NCBI GenBank assembly: GCA_029964075.1
Contig: CM057149.1
Span: 2,490,465-2,554,464 of the forward strand
Direction: 5' to 3'
Length of the DNA: 64,000 nt
DNA from: Patiria pectinifera
Taxonomy: Eukaryota; Echinodermata; Asteroidea; Valvatida; Asterinidae
Positions 59,121 to 64,000 of the stretch are shown in pieces (position 1 is the stretch's first letter; each line of letters opens with the position of its first letter). The position numbers and the translations under genes were made by a program. The notes under the pieces were generated by a model. The model was not told the origin of the DNA. It did no database searches and saw nothing but the letters and a program-made list of their open reading frames with translations.

Positions 59121-60689
59121 ATGCCGAGAGGTCGGGGGAGAAAACGAAAAGCACGGGACGACGCAGGGGCCGTCGCAGGTTCGGGCAGAGCGGCGAGTGG
59201 TCCGGGAGAAATTTCTCAGCGACCGAGTCAAACCCGCGCTCAAGCGCGGGCGATACGCGCGTTAACCGACCCGCATTCGTTGCTGCACACGGCCGACCCA
59301 GCCAGCGGCCCTGCCGAAGGACGCCCTCTCTCGACAAGAGACTCGATTACTAATGGCGGATCACAAGGCACGCAAGAACGGCCACGGGCAACTCGGCCGT
59401 CTTCGCCGGGGGATAGGAGCGGTTTCCACGCACCGGCATCGTCTGCAAGTGCGACAGCATCAAGCATCGCCGGCGGTGGGACAACGTTAGCGGTCGGCAC
59501 ACCTGGGCCTCTTCATCATGATGTAGGCCTACATGATATCGGCGGTCCATCTACGGCAGCCGGCGCGGCCACCGTGGCTATGGGGGGAACGTCAAACCCA
59601 ACGACGGCCAGCATGACTTCGGACATTTCGGCGCCCACAGCCACAGCAGGGCCAGTGTCCACCACTCTGGCGGCCAGTGGATCGACTTACGCCCCCTACC
59701 CACAACAGGCTGTATTGGGAGGCGGCCTGGCGGCAACCCAGTCCACACCAACCTTCCAGGCGGCGACCGGACACCCCGGACATGCTGGAGGCGCAGGCGT
59801 GGGCCTTTGTTATCCTGGCTCAACGATGGCAGGTCCAAGTCATCGCCCGCTCGGTGAGTTGAGCGCCGGTTTCTGGCCGGTCTTGGGTAATTTCCCTTCA
59901 TCAACTACATGTTTTACCTCCCCCTCATCAACCATGTCAATTGGACCCTCCTGTACTTCTGGGGTAACTTTAGGTAGGCCTAATCTTATGCCTAGCACGG
60001 AGGTGAACGAGGGCCTATTGGCTTCTGTTTGCGACCCCTTAGGTGCTACCGTACCAGCTAACATAAGGGAAAAGATAGTGAAAAGCGAGTACATCGAGTT
60101 GGATTTGCTTTTAGAGCGTCATATCCCATCCCCTTCCTCTAGCTTCACATTGAGTCTAGATATTACTGGGCAATTACTGCTGAAAGATGTGAAAAAAAGG
60201 CAACAGATTAATTCCATCATGGGGTGGACCGATGCCTTTCTCATTTTAGCATCAGTTTTCATAGGGGCACACCCGGGGCGAGCACAGGAGATGTTTAAAT
60301 ACATGCATGTTGTCAGGATGGCGGCTGCGCGCTTTGCTGGGCGGGGGTGGATGGAATATGATAAGCAATTTAGGATGCGCCAGCAACTCCACCCCCACAG
60401 ATCTTGGGCCACCATAGATAGCGAGCTTTGGGCTCTATTTCTGTCAGCCCCAGGGGCATTTCACACAGGATTTGGAGGTCAAAAAGGGGGTGGGCAAGTT
60501 GTGCCAACAAAGCAGCGATCCTTTCGCACATTCTCCCGCAACAGCGGCATATGCTTTGCCTTCAATCGGGGTGGGTGTAAAAACACACAGTGCAAATATT
60601 CCCACAAGTGCTCCGTCTGCCAATCTAATGAACATGGGGGGGCAACCTGCAAATTCCAGAGCAATAAAACAAACGCGTCCCGCCGGTAG
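59121..60689 (+). CDS. Ngaro ORF1, gag-like protein with CCCH and CCHC zinc fingers
   Basis: This intact frame encodes 522 residues. The N-terminus is basic (PRGRGRKRKAR). The first 280 residues are rich in Ala, Gly, Ser, Thr and Pro and look disordered. A folded-looking section follows from about 310 to 460 (EKIVKSEYIELDLLLERHIP and after), where DIRS-order gag proteins have their conserved part. The C-terminus carries a CCCH finger (CFAFNRGGCKNTQCKYSH, spacing 7-4-3) directly followed by a CCHC knuckle (CSVCQSNEHGGATC). This pair is typical of DIRS/Ngaro ORF1 and probably binds element RNA. The reading frame of the polymerase overlaps its end. Confidence 0.85.
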   Translation: MPRGRGRKRKARDDAGAVAGSGRAASGPGEISQRPSQTRAQARAIRALTDPHSLLHTADPASGPAEGRPLSTRDSITNGGSQGTQERPRATRPSSPGDRSGFHAPASSASATASSIAGGGTTLAVGTPGPLHHDVGLHDIGGPSTAAGAATVAMGGTSNPTTASMTSDISAPTATAGPVSTTLAASGSTYAPYPQQAVLGGGLAATQSTPTFQAATGHPGHAGGAGVGLCYPGSTMAGPSHRPLGELSAGFWPVLGNFPSSTTCFTSPSSTMSIGPSCTSGVTLGRPNLMPSTEVNEGLLASVCDPLGATVPANIREKIVKSEYIELDLLLERHIPSPSSSFTLSLDITGQLLLKDVKKRQQINSIMGWTDAFLILASVFIGAHPGRAQEMFKYMHVVRMAAARFAGRGWMEYDKQFRMRQQLHPHRSWATIDSELWALFLSAPGAFHTGFGGQKGGGQVVPTKQRSFRTFSRNSGICFAFNRGGCKNTQCKYSHKCSVCQSNEHGGATCKFQSNKTNASRR

Positions 60690-62339
60690 CATGAGGGCTT
60701 TTTTACCGCCCAACTTGACCAGTCCTTGCACCAAGGGAAATCATTGCGTGTGCTGCTTAGCACATACACCAGTGAAAGTATCAGCATTGCTGCCCCTGCT
60801 AGAAGTATATCCAAAGACTGCGGCTGCGAAGTGTTTACGGGATGGGTTTTCAAACGGGTTTAGACTAGGTTTTTGCGGGCCTCGGGTCAGTGCGGACGCT
60901 CCCAATCCTCAGTCAGTTAAACAAAAATTTGCTGCAGCAGCAGAAAAGTTGAATGAGGAAGTCGAGTTGGGCCGCATGGCAGGGCCATTTTCAGAGAAAC
61001 CGATTGCAAACCTCAGAATTTCCCCCATTGGGCTCATACCGAAATCGGTCCCCGGCAGCTTCAGGTTAATTCACAATCTGTCCTACCCAGAGTCTGGTTC
61101 TGTAAACGAGGGGATTGATAAACAGCTTTGCACAGTGCAGTATACAAATTTTGACGATGCAGTTAATCTGGTAGTCGGGGCGGGGATTGGGGCATTGATG
61201 GCCAAAGCTGATATAAAATCGGCTTTTCGCCTTTTACCAATTCACCCTGAAGACTTTTGTCTCCTAGGCATTAAGTTGCGTGACAATTACTATGTAGACA
61301 AGACCTTGCCCATGGGGGCATCCTGCGCCCCAGCATTGTTCGAAACATTCTCCACTTTTTTGGAATGGGCCGTGAAAAAGCAGTCGGGATATGATAGCAT
61401 ATGTCATTATGCTGATGATTTCCTATTCCTGGGGAGGGAACGTCCAGGGGGAGGTCTCCTGTCAGGAGATTCTTACTTGCTTCAGAAAAGTATGTACGAC
61501 TTAGGGTCCCCTTGGCAGAGGACAAAACTGTGGGGCCAACAACTCAGCTGACCTTCCTGGGGCTGGAAATAAATTCGGTATCTCAAACGGTATCAGTTCC
61601 TGGGGACAAATTGCATAAGATATCCGAGAAAGTTTTGGCGGTAGCTCAATCCAAGAAAGTTTCATTAAGAACGCTCCAATCCTCATTGGTTCACTGTCAT
61701 TCATTTGCCGAGCTGTGGCTCCAGGTCGGGCATTTTTACGACGGTTAATTGACCTGACGAAAGGTGTCAAGAAACCTTGGCACCTGATTCCTCTTTCGCA
61801 AGGTGCAAAGGCGGATTTGGTCATGTGGCAGGTTTTCTTGCAAAACTTTAATGGGAAGACCTTGATTCCAAATCAGTTCTGGATACAAGATACGGATTTG
61901 CAGCTGTTTACAGATGCCAGTGGCGGAATCGGGTTTGGGGGGTATCTTGGGGGGCAGTGGTTTCGCGACCTTTGGCCTCAGTCTGTCCATTCAAGCACGT
62001 TCCATTGCATGGTTGGAATTCTTCCCAATAGTCGTGGCACTGACACTTTGGGGAGATAGTTGGGCCGGAAAGCGTATTTTAATCCGGTACAATAACCAGA
62101 CAGTGGTTCCCATCATCAACAATCAGACTTCGAAAACGCCCCATATTATGATACTAATCATGTATTTTCTGCTCCAGTGTCTTCGAAAAAATTATTCTTT
62201 CAAAGCCAAGCATATTCCAGGCGTCGAGAATAACATCGCTGACGCCCTATCCTGTTCCCAGATTGCACGGTTCAGACAGCTAGCCCCATTAGCAGACAGG
62301 GTGGGCCGGGAGGTTCCTGGTTTTCTATGGCAGCTATAG
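60472..62339 (+). pseudogene. Ngaro reverse transcriptase-RNase H, frameshifted
   Basis: The first frame (60472-61551) overlaps ORF1 by about 220 bases. It holds the fingers and palm with KADIKSAF (first catalytic Asp), MGASCAPALFE and the active-site YADD at 61408-61419. The sense then moves to another frame near 61.44-61.51 kb, again near 61.72 kb and again near 61.95 kb, with segments at 61512-61748, 61715-62059 and 61914-62339. The RNase H part shows LFTDASGG in one frame and AWLEFFPIVVALTLWG, then HIPGVENNIADALS, in another. An Asn stands where the family has the Asp of the DNQ motif. At least three frameshifts and this substitution mean it cannot make active enzyme. Confidence 0.85.
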
Positions 62340-63257
62340 GTGCTGAGACAGAGCGGCTCTTGGGGGCTTCTATGGCCAGCAGCACTTGGGTGAGCTATCA
62401 CAGGGGGGTGTCCCATTTTCAACAATTTCGCCAACAAGCGGGATTACAGTCCTCTTGGCCCGCTTCCAGTGGACATGTTGCGGCATTTCTTGCCCACATG
62501 TCTATAATGGGTATGGCTCCATCCTCAATTAGCACTTACATCTCAGCAGTCGCCTTTGTTCATAAATTGAATGGTTGGCCCGACCCTCAGATAATTTTAT
62601 CATAAGAAAGCTCAGGAAGGAAGTCGTCGAGCACACCGCAAGCCTGACACTAGGCGCCCGGTTACGGCGGACTTACTGGGGAAACTTTGTCACATGGTAG
62701 GCTCCATTGCCGCATCCGAGCTGGAGGCGCGACTATTTAAAGCAGCCTTTTTGCTAGCCTTCTTTGGATTTTTTAGGGTGGGAGAAATCACTGCTAGGAA
62801 CAAATCTGCGGACTGCTCACAAATATTGGGATTCAATGATGTCTGGTTTGAGGGTAACGATGCGTCGGTCATGAATGTCATGCTTAGGCACTCAAAAAGT
62901 GACCAGCGGCGTAATTCAGTAACCCTGCAGTTACATTGGATCCTTGATTCCCAGGTGTGTCCAGTTCAAGCAGTGTTGCGTTATCTCCAGATCCGGCCGG
63001 CCTTGGGGTTTCCCCTGTTGATGCATGCGGATGGGGTTCCAATGACCGCATACCAGTTCCGACACATGCTAAAGAAGTGTTTGGAGGCTTTGGGGGTGCC
63101 CACACTAGGGTTTAGCGGACACAGCTTTCGCATTGGCGCAGCCACATCGGCTGCATTAAATGGCATTGCGGTCTCAGACATTCAGTCTTTGGGGCGGTGG
63201 AAATCGTCTGCTGTGAACTTATACATTCGGCCTGACAAAGTCTGGTTTCCCATGTAA
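62327..63257 (+). pseudogene. Ngaro tyrosine recombinase, frameshifted
   Basis: The N-terminal part (62327-62605) has the core-binding pattern with TWVSYHRGVSHFQQF and SSISTYISAVAFVHK. It stops at 62605, and the catalytic part continues in another frame, open from 62694 or somewhat earlier to 63257. The catalytic residues are present: Arg in FFRVGE (62775-62777), His and Arg in HSFRIG (63120-63131) and Tyr in NLYIRP (63222-63224). So only the frame break, not loss of the active site, disables it. Recombinases of this type integrate circular DNA copies of DIRS-order elements. Confidence 0.87.
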
Positions 63258-63343
63258 GAGATAGGTTATATGCTACGCTAAGCTTTTATCGCCAACCCTG
63301 TAGACCCTAATTTTGCTGGAATGTTTTTGGCTCTGGTTTTTCT

Positions 63344-63949
63344 TTGTTTGTATTTCTTGCAGGCACGACTCGTACATGGGTAGTTGGGGACAGCATAGTT
63401 TACCGAGCAGCTCTCTCTGATCCTCGGTGCGCTTCCTCCAGGTGCCTCAGGTGGTACGGTGTTCGGGGAGCCAAGATCTCTGCATTGGTTCCTATTATCA
63501 GCAGCCACCTTAAACAAGAACCGGCTTCCTACACCATCGTCGTGCATTTAGGGACAAACAATTTATTTGTTACCCCGGTTAAAGAACTACGTTCCCAGAT
63601 AGAAGAGGGCCTTCGTAGCATTCGGCATTTGCTGCCAAACACAAAGATCGTGTGGTCTGACATCTTGTTAAGGCTATTTTATTATGGAGAGGTAAAACCA
63701 GGTGTGGGTAAAAAGAATGTGCGTTCCCTGAACAAGTTCGCCCACAGCTTGTGTAAACACCTGGGTAACGCTCACGCCATCGTGCACTCTCATAACATAA
63801 ATCCCCTGCAACATTCGTTGTATTGGCGAGATGGCCTACACTTGGCCGCATCAGGCAACATGTTGTTTTGTGAAAACATTCACAACGCGCTGGCCTTTTT
63901 TGCATTGGAACCAGAGGCCCTCCTCTACCCTCTCGGGAACAAGTATTAG
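63344..63949 (+). CDS. Ngaro ORF3, SGNH-family hydrolase
   Basis: This intact frame of 201 residues has the four SGNH blocks: GDSI with the nucleophile Ser (63392-63394), a Gly in VRGAK, GTNN with the block III Asn, and DGLHL with the catalytic Asp and His near the C-terminus. SGNH hydrolases are esterases or lipases. Their role in Ngaro elements is not established. It starts 87 bases after the recombinase stop. The first ATG gives a short hydrophobic lead (MFVFLAG) that may not be part of the ancestral protein. Confidence 0.85.
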   Translation: MFVFLAGTTRTWVVGDSIVYRAALSDPRCASSRCLRWYGVRGAKISALVPIISSHLKQEPASYTIVVHLGTNNLFVTPVKELRSQIEEGLRSIRHLLPNTKIVWSDILLRLFYYGEVKPGVGKKNVRSLNKFAHSLCKHLGNAHAIVHSHNINPLQHSLYWRDGLHLAASGNMLFCENIHNALAFFALEPEALLYPLGNKY

Positions 63950-64000
63950 GCTTACCCAACTAGTTCGGTTAAGTTACCTCATTGCTGGGGTTGAGTGCGG
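63950..64000. other. Sequence after ORF3, likely still inside the Ngaro element
   Basis: Too short to show the terminal split repeats. I saw no match to 58850-59120. Confidence 0.4.

Larger units (their letters stand above)
58850..64000 (+). mobile_element. Ngaro-type (DIRS-order) retrotransposon, right end outside window
   Basis: The order is gag-like ORF1 (59121-60689), reverse transcriptase with RNase H (60472-62339), tyrosine recombinase (62327-63257) and SGNH hydrolase (63344-63949). A tyrosine recombinase in place of an integrase defines the DIRS order, and an SGNH-hydrolase ORF downstream of it is typical of Ngaro elements. The left border is set by the shift to GC-rich sequence near 58.85-58.92 kb and is approximate. 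The split direct repeats expected at the right end are outside the window. The copy is dead as it stands: the polymerase region and the recombinase are frameshifted, while ORF1 and the hydrolase remain open. It lies antisense to APEX2. Confidence 0.88.

Overview
The window looks like nuclear DNA of a marine deuterostome invertebrate, most likely an echinoderm. The signs are long AT-rich introns, small exons with GT/AG borders and no operon-like packing. There are many short inverted-repeat elements, a tRNA-derived SINE, a Ngaro-type (DIRS-order) retrotransposon, and a strongly over-represented TAGGCCTA octamer that I associate with echinoderm genomes. Assignment to a class or species is not possible from the sequence.

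Two host genes can be supported. On the + strand, six exons between 9152 and 28808 splice in matching phase into a predicted 739-residue secreted protein. It has a signal peptide, one six-cysteine SRCR domain, three fibronectin type III domains and a complete trypsin-like serine protease domain. All introns are phase 1, the protease domain is one uninterrupted exon, and a poly(A) signal lies 124 bases after the stop. I do not recognise this architecture as a named protein, and it is the most interesting item here. On the - strand, three exons between 47517 and 56560 encode the C-terminal part of AP endonuclease 2 (APEX2), with its catalytic Asp/Asn/His motifs, two PCNA-binding-type motifs and a C-terminal GRF zinc finger. 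The N-terminal exons were not found in the window.

From about 58.85 kb to the right edge lies a Ngaro-type retrotransposon on the + strand, antisense to APEX2. It carries an intact gag-like ORF1 with CCCH and CCHC zinc fingers, a frameshifted reverse transcriptase/RNase H, a frameshifted tyrosine recombinase that keeps its catalytic residues, and an intact SGNH-hydrolase ORF. Its right terminal repeats are outside the window.

The rest is noncoding as far as I can see: 1-9.1 kb upstream of the protease gene, 29-47.5 kb between the genes, and the introns. It is filled with small non-autonomous elements. These include hAT-like elements with 8-base target duplications at 5.7 and 41.9 kb, TTAA-flanked elements at 39.9 and 50.5 kb, foldbacks at 52.8, 53.5 and 54.3 kb, and several others. 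An 11-base minisatellite of about 48 units (55.2-55.7 kb), other tandem arrays and a short telomere-like tract lie in the APEX2 introns.
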